A DNA stretch of 64,000 bases, taken from AM-0621 sp964573505. Lineage in GTDB: Bacteria; Planctomycetota; Planctomycetia; Planctomycetales; Planctomycetaceae. Below, piece after piece: positions 28,059 through 37,597 of the stretch. The stretch is taken from assembly GCA_964573505.1 (NCBI GenBank), contig CAZNMS010000001.1, positions 28,415-92,414 of the forward strand, given 5' to 3'. The translations under genes were made by a program, and so were the position numbers. Positions within the stretch are counted from its first letter, which is position 1, and every line of letters begins with the position of its first letter. Under the pieces are notes generated by a model that did no database searches, was not told where the DNA came from, and worked only from the letters and a program-made list of their open reading frames with translations.

Positions 28059-29024
28059 ATGACGACGCCTAATGCTCCCCTCAGTCCGCTTGCGGCGGCG
28101 ATTGCGAAATCACGCACGTGCCGCACTCAACTTACTGCCGAGCAAATTCAAACCGGCGTTGCCGAGATCCGGCAGCTCGATCGCCATTCGGAACGCAAAG
28201 CGAACAGCGGTTGCGCGCAGGCAGTGATTGGCGTGCTCGGCATCTTCTTTGGGTTCGTGACCGCAGCCGTGACGGAACAGCCGGCGTTTCTGCTGATCTC
28301 GCTCGGAGCAGTTGTTTGGATCTTGCTGTCGCTCGCGCGGTACTTCCTCAGCAAGAAGTCGGACTTCGAAAACCGGCGCTACGAGCTGCTCGCAAAAGTC
28401 GTTGAGCTATTGAGCAAGGACATGAGCCCCGATGCGCAGCTTGATCTCGCTCTAAATCTGCTGCCTCAGAACGACAAATCGAAGTTCACACACAAAGGCA
28501 AAGCCGGGCATTGGAACGTGCAGCACTATCACGATTCATGGTTGTCGCTTGAGGGCCGACTGCTCGACGGGACGAAATTTTCGTTACACCTCGCGGAGAA
28601 GCATCAAGCACGCTCGCGAATGAAACGCAGTAGTCGCGGCAAGATGAAGTACAAATCGAAGTCGAAGAACTCCTCTGAAGCGACACTGTTCCTGAAGGTC
28701 AAAGCCGAGAAGTACCCGCAACTCGCGGCGTTGGGCGAAGGGGTTCAAGCGGCGGTGCAGTTGCCATATTGGGCTCATCCCAAATCCGTCGAGGTCAACG
28801 GCGAGACATTGATGCTACGCGTCACAACACCAACAGCATGGAAGGTCGACGGACCCCCGGCACCTGCCGATGAGAAAGCTGCTCCGAAAAAGAAGCCGCA
28901 GCAGCAAGGCTCGCATGCAGATGGAGTCGAATTGGTGATGTCGATGTTTCTCAGTCTCTATCAAGTTCTGAACTTGTCCCGCGCCATCCAAAAGAGTTCC
29001 TCACCGGGCGGGCCTGCACAATGA
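28059..29024 (+). CDS. Membrane protein of unknown function, stop codon supplied by repeat A
   Basis: I do not recognise this 321-residue protein. After about 50 soluble residues it has two adjacent membrane helices (AVIGVLGIFFGFVTAAV and PAFLLISLGAVVWILLSLAR). A mixed domain follows, with a very basic stretch (MKRSSRGKMKYKSKSKNS) and a Pro/Lys-rich linker near 285. A final amphipathic helix ends the protein. The last nine residues (SSPGGPAQ region) and the stop codon are encoded by the dispersed repeat at 28998-29098, so the original C terminus may have differed. Confidence 0.7.
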   Translation: MTTPNAPLSPLAAAIAKSRTCRTQLTAEQIQTGVAEIRQLDRHSERKANSGCAQAVIGVLGIFFGFVTAAVTEQPAFLLISLGAVVWILLSLARYFLSKKSDFENRRYELLAKVVELLSKDMSPDAQLDLALNLLPQNDKSKFTHKGKAGHWNVQHYHDSWLSLEGRLLDGTKFSLHLAEKHQARSRMKRSSRGKMKYKSKSKNSSEATLFLKVKAEKYPQLAALGEGVQAAVQLPYWAHPKSVEVNGETLMLRVTTPTAWKVDGPPAPADEKAAPKKKPQQQGSHADGVELVMSMFLSLYQVLNLSRAIQKSSSPGGPAQ

Positions 29025-29098
29025 GTGAACAACACCGGTACGACGGACTTGTCGTCCGTCGAACGTCGTGAGAAGCGACGGACTGCAAGTCCGTCGTC
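28998..29098 (+). repeat. Dispersed repeat family A, copy 2
   Basis: TCCTCACCGGGCGGGCC leads into a spacer, then GGTACGACGGACTTGTCGTC and the second palindrome GCGACGGACTGCAAGTCC. The copy matches the reverse complement of 25578-25678 at nearly every base. It overlaps the last codons and the stop of the preceding gene and ends about 35 bases before the next start. Confidence 0.9.
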
Positions 29099-29133
29099 CC
29101 CCAAAACGGATATGTTCCTCAGAAGAGGCAGTC

Positions 29134-29793
29134 ATGGCGCACGCGAAAGTCGCCGCATCAAGCATGCGAGCAGTGAGAGTCATCGCGGCGCTGCTGCCGC
29201 TCGTTATCGGTGTCGCGTTCGCCGCCGAACCGCTCAAGCCGAAGACCTTTAGCCGAGTGCAGATCAAAGATGCGTCCGGCAAAGACGTTTGGGAGTTCAA
29301 AGGCAAAGACGACGGAGCAAAGGTCGTCGACGCACAAGAGCGCGAGTTGTTCCGCTTCAACCTCAACGATCACAAGTTGAAGATCAAACGCCCCGATGAC
29401 TCCGTGATTGGCTACATCAATGCGAAGCCGGGCGAGTTCAAAGTGCTCGATGTCACCGGCAAGCAAGAGTTGTTTGAGATGCAGCGGCAAGCCGACGGCG
29501 ATTGGAAGTTGAAGAACTCGAAGGACCAATTGCTCGCTCGCATCAAGAAGCGGAGCTACGGCTACGAGATCGAATCGCCCGACGAGAAGAGCCTCTTCAA
29601 GAGCAAGCTCAGCGACGGCAAAGCGTCACTGCGAAACGAGAAAGATCAGACGGTCTACTCCTCGAAGGACACAACCTCGACGCTCGCGCTGAGTTGTCTC
29701 GGACTAAAGGCGTTGCCGGATGACGGGCAGCGATTGGGATTGGCGGCAGCGTTTATGTGGTTCGAAGCCGAGAGTGAAAGGAAAGCGCCATGA
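29134..29793 (+). CDS. Exported beta-rich protein, unknown function
   Basis: From ATG 29134 (AGAGG just upstream) the protein has 219 residues. The start has a signal peptide (ALLPLVIGVAFAAEPLKP, cleavage probably after AFA). The mature part is built of short repeated strand-turn units with charged turns, such as DASGKDVWEFKGKDDGAKVV, KRPDDSVIGYINAKPGEFKV and NSKDQLLARIKKRSYGYEIE, suggesting a beta-roll or small propeller. No catalytic motif is visible. The frame is open to 29068, but that part belongs to repeat A. Its stop overlaps the next start (ATGA), so the two genes are translationally coupled and probably work together. Confidence 0.75.
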   Translation: MAHAKVAASSMRAVRVIAALLPLVIGVAFAAEPLKPKTFSRVQIKDASGKDVWEFKGKDDGAKVVDAQERELFRFNLNDHKLKIKRPDDSVIGYINAKPGEFKVLDVTGKQELFEMQRQADGDWKLKNSKDQLLARIKKRSYGYEIESPDEKSLFKSKLSDGKASLRNEKDQTVYSSKDTTSTLALSCLGLKALPDDGQRLGLAAAFMWFEAESERKAP

Positions 29794-30224
29794 GCGAAGA
29801 ACAGCAGCAGCAACAACAATGGGACTCGATTCGCTGCAACGACCGCGCGGGCTTTCTCTTCAGTCACGATTGCCCGTACCCGCCGGTCAACGAGTGCAAG
29901 CAATGCGGTCGTCCCATTTGCGATGACCATACGCGCTACAACGAAGCGAGCGAGCCGACGTGCGTCTCGTGCTCGAAGGCGGGAATTGCGAGCAAGCCGA
30001 TAAGGCGCATTCCCGGCAGACGGGATTCTCAATACGACGACCCGTACTTCTACAGCTACGGCCACTATCACGGTTACGGCTACTACGGACCGGGCTACTG
30101 GGGACACAGTAGCTATCACTCGGCATCGCACGGTGACGATCGCAACTTCACTGCCGGTGATTCAGAAGTACTCGCGGAGAGCGAAGACGACGCAACGTTT
30201 GAAAAGGATATGAGCGAGAGCTGA
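29790..30224 (+). CDS. Small zinc-ribbon/B-box-like protein with Tyr/Gly/His-rich tail
   Basis: This 144-residue protein starts in an ATGA overlap with the gene before it. Residues 28-62 contain paired Cys/His residues (CPYPPVNECKQCGRPICDDH and CVSC) spaced as in small treble-clef or B-box zinc sites. A second region (about 83-112) is almost entirely Tyr, Gly, His and Ser (YSYGHYHGYGYYGPGYWGHS), likely disordered. The N terminus has a poly-Gln run. No signal peptide is visible, unlike its partner. The function is unknown. Confidence 0.7.
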   Translation: MSEEQQQQQQWDSIRCNDRAGFLFSHDCPYPPVNECKQCGRPICDDHTRYNEASEPTCVSCSKAGIASKPIRRIPGRRDSQYDDPYFYSYGHYHGYGYYGPGYWGHSSYHSASHGDDRNFTAGDSEVLAESEDDATFEKDMSES

Positions 30225-30260
30225 GGCGTAGGATGGCCGCTGCCCCGACGTTTCTTCGCC

Positions 30261-33200
30261 TCACTTCGGCATGCGATGCAGTGTGTAAGTGCCGGTCGTC
30301 GGCCATGCGTCGCTCTTGCCGAAGACGTTCGGGCAATTGATCTCGTAGACGAAGCCGGTCTTCAGACGATCGACCTTCAAACGCGCGGTCAGGCCGTCAG
30401 TACTTATCGTTACATCCTCGATTGGCGGCTGATAACGGCCTGAATCGGGGGTCTCATATGAGCCCTGCCAAACGCGCGCATAACCCGAAATCGAATAGCT
30501 CTTCGGATCGCGGCCGCGCGTTGAGTCGATCGGGTTGAAGAAGCTGAGTTCAAAGCCGTCACTCGCCGCGCGGATGTCTTTGAGGCCGTCGGGAACCGAC
30601 GTTGCCTTCAGCTTCACGATGCTGCCGACGTTCAAGCCGCCGAGCCATCCGCTGTCATGAATGCTGCCGACATAGATCTCGCCGGTCGGACTGACTATCA
30701 CGCTGATCGGACCCAGAAAGCTCTTCTCGGCATCGGCGAAGTTCGGCTTCGAGAACGGGAAAACCGCGCCCTGCACGACTCCGTCGACCTCGTGATAGGT
30801 GAAACGCACGAGGAAGCGAGTGTTGTACTCAGCACCGATGCCGTGCCCGGCCCATGCGGCGGCCGGTCCCGTCAGATTGTCCGGCATGATCGCGAGACCA
30901 TTCACACTGCGCGTCCATGGATGCGGCACCTGCATCGCCGGCGGCTGACCGGGATCAAGCGGAGGCTGCCGTTCGTGCAAGCTCTCGACGCCGTAACGCT
31001 GACCCTCGCGAATGTGATTGATCTCGTTGAAGCAGTTTTGCTCGCCTTGATTGTCGGAGGCGAAGATGCGGCCCTTTGAGTCGATCGCTAATCCCGTCGG
31101 ATAGCGGAAAGCATGTGCGAATGATTGCACCTCACCCGTCGGGCTGACCTTCAAGATCTTGCCGCGCCAGCGACTGACTTCTTTCGGTCTTCCCGGTTGC
31201 GAGTAATCGCTGCCGGTGCCGACAAACAAATTGCCGCTCGCATTACGAATGATGCCGCAGGTCCAGTCGTGATAGTTGTCGTTGAAGCCCCATCCGGTCG
31301 CGAAGACCGAGCGTTCGTCCGCTCGACCGTCACCGTCAGTGTCGCGCAAGCGAATGAGTTCCGGTTTGTGAGCGACGATCAAACTGTCGCCGTCCGCGAT
31401 GATGCCATACGGCGCCGCGAGCCCTTCTTCGAAGAGTTGCAACGAGTCCGGCGCTCCGTCCTTATCGGTATCTCTCGCGAGATAGACGTGCCCTTTGAGC
31501 GACACAAAGGCGAGCGTCCCATTCGGTAGCAGCGTCATCGCCGTCGGCATGATCGAGCCGAGTAATGGAAGTTGCACCCCCTCGAAGCCCGGCATTGACT
31601 CGATCTTCTGCACGCTGCCTTTGAACTCGGGCTTCGGCACGACGGCGAGCGCCGGAGCACTGAGACTCGCTTCATAGAGCAAGCTCGCGTTCGCCGACCC
31701 ATCGCGACTGCTGACGCGCGACAACTCGCGCTTCACGCCGCCGTTTGCTGTTGAGGTCTCGTCGTGCCACTTCGCTTCCGCTTCGTCGGCGCGGCGAATC
31801 GTCGGCTGCCCGAGTTGCTTGTTGTTGCTCGCATCCCACTTCGGCCGGGCGAGCATGAGATCAAACCCGGTCGGAATGCTGCTCACTGAGATGCGACGTT
31901 CGAGACCGGCGCGCGTGCTTGCTGTGTCGGCAACTCCGCGCGGGAGAAGTTGCTCCGTCACTCGCACCGAGTTCGCGATGCCATTGAGCATGAAGTTGAG
32001 ATCGAAAACGAATTCGACTCCCTGCTGATAAGGACGGTACGCGACCAATCTGCCGACCGTTCCATTGGCTTTCGTCGGAGCGATTGGCGCAGCCGTCGGC
32101 GCGTTCTGATCGATCAAGCGATAGTCCGACTCGCGACTAAAGGTCGGCACGATCGCGCTGCCCGCGAGATCCCAGTACCAACTTTTGCCGACGGTCCGTT
32201 GTCGCGCGAGATCGCCGTAAGTCCATCCGCGCATCGTCAGCGAATCGAGATCAATAAGAACGTTGTGCTGATTGTTGAGTCCGACCGCGAACGCCCGCGC
32301 GATGTAGCCGCCGCCGTTTGCCTCTGAGTTCGTAAAGACGTCGCGAACGATGCGCGCGGGTTGCTGAGGCTCGACATAGACGAATTGCTCGACCGAACCG
32401 ATGTCCGTCGGCGGTTGAAAGCGCGAGTCATTCAACGTGCGCCACAACGTCTCGAACTGTCGCTGCGGATTGTCGTCGAGCACTCCCTTCACCGGCCGCG
32501 TGCCATACGACGGCATCTCCATTCCGGGAACGACTCTCAATGGCGCATGCAGCCATCGATGAAAAAACGGCTCGCGCACGCGCGACCGCAGTGCGAGCAA
32601 ATCCGAACCGCGCGTGCCGATCGCAGTGTTCTTCGGCACGTAGCTCCCCATCTGATGGCACGCGATGCAACTGAAGCCTTTCGGCCCGACGAGCGTCTGA
32701 CCGAGCAACAACGTCTGATCGTCGACGGGCTGCTCTTTGTCTTTCGGTGTCGTCGGATGAATGCCCGGAGCTGACTCGGGAATGCGATCGTGTCCGATGA
32801 AGAACGCAGTCAATGCGGACTTCTCGTTCTCGGAAAGCTCGAACTTCGGCATGCGGACCTTGAGCCATGATTTGCGCACGGTCGATTCGCCGGAGATCGC
32901 TTGCTTGAGCGCGTCATCGTGCAGCTTGTCTCCGACCGCAGACAGGTTCGGCGGAATGAGCGTCGGGCCGAATGCGGCGAGCGCGGGTTCGCTTGCGAGG
33001 ATCGACTTTGTGATCGCTGCCAGTCCTTTGTTCGTGCCGCGCGGATGACACGCAAGACAGTTCTTCGCTTCGAGCACCGCGCGGCCGCGTTCGGCGAGAC
33101 TCACTGCCGACGACTGTTGTGTCAGAGTTCCTACATAGGCTTTGAGCGCCGCACGTTCGTCATCAGTCGGTCGAGGAAACGTCGGTCGCCACTTCGCACG

Positions 33201-34487
33201 CGCGGCTGTTGGGCCGAGGCACGATTGCTCCCAGTCTCGAACCGGTTTTGTGAGCGACGGGATTGAACCGAGCATCGGCTTATCAACGCCCGGCATTTGA
33301 TGGCACGCGAGGCAGCGTGCCTCGTTGACGATCTCTGCCCCGCGCCGCAGCACGCCCTTCTTCGATTCGCTTGCCTCAGTCTTTACTGGTGTCGTTTGCG
33401 TTACAGAGGGTTTGAGCGAGCTCAATGCGAGTGCGAGTTGCCGGCGCTCTTGCTGACTCAGCTTGAACGTCGGCATGCGATGCTGAGGATTGAGCCGCTC
33501 GGGTTCTGCGAACCATGTGAAAAACCACTCCGTCGAACGCTTGCTGGCGACGGCACTGAGGTCCGCACCGCCGAACTCACCGCGCGTGCCGACGTCATTC
33601 ACGACGTGACAAGCAAGGCATCCCGTCGACTTCAACAACGTCAGCCCGTCAGCGCGATCGAGTTCGTCCGACCGTTTCTTGTCGGGCTTCGGCAACGAAT
33701 CGAGCTTCGGACTGAGTGACTTCGACGTCAGAAACGCGACGACATCCGCGACCTCACCGTCCTTCAAATCGAATGACGGCATGCGTCCGCTCTTGTTGTG
33801 TCCGGCCAACTGCCGCTTCAACCACTCGGCATCAATCAAGCTGACGAAGCGCAGATCGGGCGAGTCGAGTTTCGCCGCATTCGGATTCGCCGCATGACAA
33901 TGCCCGCAGCGATACGCCGCGAAGAGACGTCGTCCGCGTTCGGCAAGCAGCAGATCGTTGCGCGGCTGATCGTGAAACAAGAGATGCGGCGGCAACGGCT
34001 CAATGCCGAATGACTCCGTCGCCCAAAAGACATGCAACTCGCCGCGCTCTGCCGTTCGCTCGAACCGCACTTTGAAAGGCTGCACTCCGACGCGCGATGT
34101 TGAGTCGTTGCTCTTCAACCATCCGAGTTGATCAAGCTTGCCGCTGAGCACCTTTTGGCCCGCGACTTCAATCTCGACCGCGCCTTGCCCGTAGGCGAAC
34201 CACTGAGTCGCACCGTCATGTTGCGCGAGTAACTGACCGCTGAACTCGGCAACGAATGAGCCGCTCGGCAAGCACGCGTCCGGAGCGAACTTGTCCCAAT
34301 CAAACGAGAGCGAGTCGACAATCCGCTCGCTCGTTTGTCCGCCGCCGGAGAACTTCGCGATCAAGCCCGGCACGAGTTCATCGTCATCCTGCGCGACCGC
34401 AAACGACGACGGGCCAATGAGCAACAAGAGTCCGCATACAACACTGGGCATGCAGCCGCGCAAAAGAGAAAGCACGCTCATGAGCAC
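30261..34487 (-). CDS. Penta-haem cytochrome fused to sorbosone-dehydrogenase-like propeller
   Basis: The 1408-residue exported protein has a signal peptide, a PA14-like beta domain (about 38-175), and five c-type haem motifs: CGHCH 194, CLACH 290, CLACH 392, CLACH 477, CIACH 607. A domain I cannot name (700-950) follows, then a beta-propeller of the glucose/sorbosone dehydrogenase type (about 985-1300, with YVGSIHDSGWLGGLN-like blades). Two Asp-rich calcium-type loops (DTDKDGAPD, DTDGDGRAD) sit in the propeller. A plausible role is periplasmic oxidation of a sugar or polysaccharide, with electrons passed through the haems. The substrate and quinone/PQQ use are not shown by the sequence. It converges with the 29.8 kb gene. 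Confidence 0.85.
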   Translation of the reverse strand: MLMSVLSLLRGCMPSVVCGLLLLIGPSSFAVAQDDDELVPGLIAKFSGGGQTSERIVDSLSFDWDKFAPDACLPSGSFVAEFSGQLLAQHDGATQWFAYGQGAVEIEVAGQKVLSGKLDQLGWLKSNDSTSRVGVQPFKVRFERTAERGELHVFWATESFGIEPLPPHLLFHDQPRNDLLLAERGRRLFAAYRCGHCHAANPNAAKLDSPDLRFVSLIDAEWLKRQLAGHNKSGRMPSFDLKDGEVADVVAFLTSKSLSPKLDSLPKPDKKRSDELDRADGLTLLKSTGCLACHVVNDVGTRGEFGGADLSAVASKRSTEWFFTWFAEPERLNPQHRMPTFKLSQQERRQLALALSSLKPSVTQTTPVKTEASESKKGVLRRGAEIVNEARCLACHQMPGVDKPMLGSIPSLTKPVRDWEQSCLGPTAARAKWRPTFPRPTDDERAALKAYVGTLTQQSSAVSLAERGRAVLEAKNCLACHPRGTNKGLAAITKSILASEPALAAFGPTLIPPNLSAVGDKLHDDALKQAISGESTVRKSWLKVRMPKFELSENEKSALTAFFIGHDRIPESAPGIHPTTPKDKEQPVDDQTLLLGQTLVGPKGFSCIACHQMGSYVPKNTAIGTRGSDLLALRSRVREPFFHRWLHAPLRVVPGMEMPSYGTRPVKGVLDDNPQRQFETLWRTLNDSRFQPPTDIGSVEQFVYVEPQQPARIVRDVFTNSEANGGGYIARAFAVGLNNQHNVLIDLDSLTMRGWTYGDLARQRTVGKSWYWDLAGSAIVPTFSRESDYRLIDQNAPTAAPIAPTKANGTVGRLVAYRPYQQGVEFVFDLNFMLNGIANSVRVTEQLLPRGVADTASTRAGLERRISVSSIPTGFDLMLARPKWDASNNKQLGQPTIRRADEAEAKWHDETSTANGGVKRELSRVSSRDGSANASLLYEASLSAPALAVVPKPEFKGSVQKIESMPGFEGVQLPLLGSIMPTAMTLLPNGTLAFVSLKGHVYLARDTDKDGAPDSLQLFEEGLAAPYGIIADGDSLIVAHKPELIRLRDTDGDGRADERSVFATGWGFNDNYHDWTCGIIRNASGNLFVGTGSDYSQPGRPKEVSRWRGKILKVSPTGEVQSFAHAFRYPTGLAIDSKGRIFASDNQGEQNCFNEINHIREGQRYGVESLHERQPPLDPGQPPAMQVPHPWTRSVNGLAIMPDNLTGPAAAWAGHGIGAEYNTRFLVRFTYHEVDGVVQGAVFPFSKPNFADAEKSFLGPISVIVSPTGEIYVGSIHDSGWLGGLNVGSIVKLKATSVPDGLKDIRAASDGFELSFFNPIDSTRGRDPKSYSISGYARVWQGSYETPDSGRYQPPIEDVTISTDGLTARLKVDRLKTGFVYEINCPNVFGKSDAWPTTGTYTLHRMPK

Positions 34488-34575
34488 TCCGCGACCAAAG
34501 AGATCTGCGAGTCGAAAACGGGGAGCGTGCTTTGTGGCGATGTTGCGGAAGCAAAGCGACTGACGAGCCGATGCT

Positions 34576-35646
34576 TCAATTCGATGTCTGCCGTCGCGAT
34601 CGAGAACTCCGAAGCAGCTTGCGAATGGTCGCCCATGAGTCCTGCATGAAGGCGGCTTGAACGGCAGCCAGTCCGTCCGCAGACAACTGAGCTAAGCGGT
34701 CTGCTTCCGCGTCACCGAAGTCGGGCATTCGTGCTCGTAGCATTTCGGACAAGACTTGAATTCGACCTTTTAAAACTCCTCGCTGCTCGCCTCGTTGCTC
34801 ACCGCGAAGTTCACCCCTTTGCTCGCCTCGCAGTTCACCTCTTTGTTCGCCGCGTTGCTCTAAGTGCTCCAACAGGCTCATGACTTGCTCCTCAACTGGT
34901 TCGAATTCGGACTTCGCAGAGAGTAACGCTTGCCGGACTTCTTGCTCCTTTTCCGGCTCAATGCTTGACGTGAGATAGATGAATGCGCGACGCAATTCAC
35001 GACGGCGTTCTCGATCTGATAGGTGCGAGCAAAGTTCATGCAGGATGTCGCGAAATTCGAGCCATCCGGTTGCTCGGCCTTCGCCGACCGACTTGAGCAT
35101 TGCGAGTGCGAATCGCCCCGCCGCAGTCCCTCGCAAGTCGGTTTCTCCGAGTTGACTGAGTTCGATCGGGATCAGCCGAAAGTCGAGCACATACGGCGCG
35201 AAGACCGCCAGCATCGACTCGGGCAACTGGTACTCGCTCGACAGGTTTGTTCGCAGACACCGACCGTGCTGCAACAGCAAGATCGTGATGACGCACGGCA
35301 ACGCGTCTGCTGACGGAGTCTGCGAAAGCTGATGATGGATGTAGTTCAACAATTGTCGCAGCGTGCCTCGCTCGGGACGCCGCTTATGTTCGAAGAGCAA
35401 CCGAATGCGTTGCCGAGTCGGCACGCCTTTCAACTGCACCGAGAACAGCAAGTCCGCAAACTCATTCATCAACTCGTCGCTGCTGAAGGCATCTCGTTCA
35501 AGCCGCAGTGTCTTCCAATCACAGTGCTGCGAGATCTCCTGCGGCAGATAGCCGCGAAACAACCCGCGAGCATGATGTAATTCTTGAAACACACTCTTCG
35601 TGAATTCGTCATGCGGGTTCGGCGGCTTTGAGGTCTTCTGAGTCAT
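34576..35646 (-). CDS. Rpn-family (PD-(D/E)XK) nuclease/putative transposase
   Basis: The 356-residue protein resembles the Rpn/transposase-31 family (RpnA-E in E. coli promote recA-independent recombination). The N-terminal pattern NPHDEFTKSVFQELHHARGL and the nuclease core (FADLLFSVQL... IRLLFEHKRRPE, with Asp and a Glu-x-Lys) fit. Near residues 275-310 there is a tandem RGEQRGEL-type repeat, typical of the tails of these proteins, encoded by an imperfect 12-bp DNA repeat. ATG 35646 has GAGGG ahead; the frame is open to 35724. It lies directly downstream of the AAA-TOPRIM gene on the same strand. Confidence 0.8.
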   Translation of the reverse strand: MTQKTSKPPNPHDEFTKSVFQELHHARGLFRGYLPQEISQHCDWKTLRLERDAFSSDELMNEFADLLFSVQLKGVPTRQRIRLLFEHKRRPERGTLRQLLNYIHHQLSQTPSADALPCVITILLLQHGRCLRTNLSSEYQLPESMLAVFAPYVLDFRLIPIELSQLGETDLRGTAAGRFALAMLKSVGEGRATGWLEFRDILHELCSHLSDRERRRELRRAFIYLTSSIEPEKEQEVRQALLSAKSEFEPVEEQVMSLLEHLEQRGEQRGELRGEQRGELRGEQRGEQRGVLKGRIQVLSEMLRARMPDFGDAEADRLAQLSADGLAAVQAAFMQDSWATIRKLLRSSRSRRQTSN

Positions 35647-35803
35647 GATTGGCCCTCTGTGTTGACGATCCCAACAGCTCTCGGAGACGCCACTGGGATA
35701 CGTTTTCAACGCACGCGACTTCAAGCGAACTGCATTCTTCTTGTCAGTTGCAGATCGGAGCGTGTCAGCCTCAAACGAACGGCGTTTTCAAGTGTCGGTG
35801 TCT

Positions 35804-37597
35804 CTATCGAGACGTCGGCAACGAATGCTGAAAAAGATCCTCAAGCAGCGACAACTTCTCATGCACTTCGCCGGGAATGGCTTGCGGATCAGCCAGTGGA
35901 ACGAGTCGATGGAGTTCGCCCTTCGTCAGCAGCATGGAGGTCTCAAGCCGAACGCTTAATCGGCGAAAGAACTCTTCGGCGAAATCGCTGAGCTTCAACC
36001 GCTCGGTCTTTGCATCCCAAACAAGTCGCGCGACATCAGGCGGCGACGAGCGATAGGTTTCGAAGTCAGACGCATTGGCATTGAAGACTCGTTCGAGAAT
36101 GAGTTCATCGAGCACTGCACTGATAGGCTCACGGAATCCGCCGAAGAGCGTCATGTCGCGGAACTCGTTCTGCGCATAACGTCGCAAGACGTCGGGAGTG
36201 ATGAAGTAGTTCTCAGTTTCGTAGCGCTGCCAATAAGCGATCCGCAGGCCGCCGCCTTCATAGGGCTGATGCTGTCGACCGTCGTTGTCGAGGATCGCGA
36301 GCCCGCGCAGGTCGGGGATCAATTCGCGCAACGCATAGAAATGATCTTTCGGCTTGATGCCGAAGCCGCCTTCGACGCGTTCGAGTTCGCTGTCGATCGT
36401 TTGGCCGGGAAAGTTGTCTTGCACATAGAACGAGTTTGCGCGCTCGTCCCAAATCTTCGCGACAGGGTGCTGTAACAATTCTGCCAGTGCCCGCAGCATG
36501 TCGAGATCAGTGCCGCCTTCAACGTAAAGAACATGCCGCCGCTCGCGGGCCTTGATGTAGTGAGCCGCTCCAAAATGCTTCAGTGAGTTCTTGACGTCCT
36601 TCTTCGCTGCAACGTCATCGGCTTCGCCATCAAGCAGCAGCGTTAAGTTCTTGTCGAGCGCTTCATCAAGAATGACTTCGGAGTGAGTGACGAGCACGAC
36701 TTGCGAGTTGTTCTGACTCGCGATGTCTCGCAACAAGACATAGACCTGCTTCTGCCGCAGGATCTCAAGATGCGCATCAGGCTCATCAACAAGTAGCACG
36801 CAGTTCTTGTGCGAGTAGAGGTAAGCGAAGATCAGCAGCATCTGCTGAAAGCCGCGCCCGGCGAGTGCGACATCGAGTTCGTCTCGGACGTCGCGCTGCT
36901 TGTAGCGCAGGTCGATCGCGCCGCGCGCGTTCTGCTCGGGGAGTGTCAGTTCGACATCAAAGAGACGCTGCATCAACTCGGCGATCCGCGACCAATCCTC
37001 ACTCGACGTTGCCGCGACCATCAGACACAAGTTTCGCAGCACCTGCGCTGTCTGTCCCATACCGAGAAGCACAGCGATGCGACCGGGTTGCAGCACGGCT
37101 TCTTCGGTCTCGATGCCTGACATCGGATAGAGCAGTTCAACATTGATCTTCGCGGCATGTTCGATGAGTTCGAGGTTGTCGATGACGCTCGGATCGGGAG
37201 TGCAATAGACGAGTTCGTCACCCTGATTGCGAAAACGCATCGTGAGCGGCTCAACTCTATTCTTGTGCCAAACGCCGAGCGTGATGACGAGTGGTATGTC
37301 TTTCGTCCCCTGCTTCACGGCCGCGTTGTGCCAGAAGTGGCGCGTGCGCGGCACCGGCACTGAGACGAGGTTGAGTCGATTGAGAGGCGTTGAAGTTCGT
37401 TCGCGCGCCTTCGAGTCCCTCCGAGCGTCGAACCATGTTCGAATCGCCTGCGACCACAACGCGATCGCTTGAATGGCCGTCGTCTTCCCGCAGTTGTTGG
37501 GACCAATCAGCACGGCGGGATGATCAAGCTCGATGCGCTGTCTCTGTCCGAAGCGTTTGAAGTTTTCGATTTCGAGATAGTGAAGCAGACGCATCAC
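35804..37597 (-). CDS. AAA ATPase-TOPRIM nuclease (OLD-like), candidate defence protein
   Basis: The 597-residue protein joins an ABC/SMC-type ATPase to a TOPRIM domain. Walker A is GPNNCGKTT (32-40), the signature AGRGFQQML (247-253), Walker B VLLVDEPD (267-274), with switch His305 in VTHSEV. The TOPRIM part has Glu360 (VLYVEGGTD) and Asp437/Asp439 (LAILDNDG). This is the overcoming-lysogenization-defect (OLD) layout. OLD proteins are metal-dependent nucleases, often in phage defence. The ETENYF segment near 461 also recalls DUF4435 (AriB). No helicase partner (Gabija) or separate AriB (PARIS) lies beside it, so the system type is open. Confidence 0.85.
   Translation of the reverse strand: MMRLLHYLEIENFKRFGQRQRIELDHPAVLIGPNNCGKTTAIQAIALWSQAIRTWFDARRDSKARERTSTPLNRLNLVSVPVPRTRHFWHNAAVKQGTKDIPLVITLGVWHKNRVEPLTMRFRNQGDELVYCTPDPSVIDNLELIEHAAKINVELLYPMSGIETEEAVLQPGRIAVLLGMGQTAQVLRNLCLMVAATSSEDWSRIAELMQRLFDVELTLPEQNARGAIDLRYKQRDVRDELDVALAGRGFQQMLLIFAYLYSHKNCVLLVDEPDAHLEILRQKQVYVLLRDIASQNNSQVVLVTHSEVILDEALDKNLTLLLDGEADDVAAKKDVKNSLKHFGAAHYIKARERRHVLYVEGGTDLDMLRALAELLQHPVAKIWDERANSFYVQDNFPGQTIDSELERVEGGFGIKPKDHFYALRELIPDLRGLAILDNDGRQHQPYEGGGLRIAYWQRYETENYFITPDVLRRYAQNEFRDMTLFGGFREPISAVLDELILERVFNANASDFETYRSSPPDVARLVWDAKTERLKLSDFAEEFFRRLSVRLETSMLLTKGELHRLVPLADPQAIPGEVHEKLSLLEDLFQHSLPTSR

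Noticed and set aside
35804..37597. Gabija or PARIS system
   Set aside because: No UvrD-like GajB gene and no separate AriB gene is adjacent; the protein alone fits the OLD family better.
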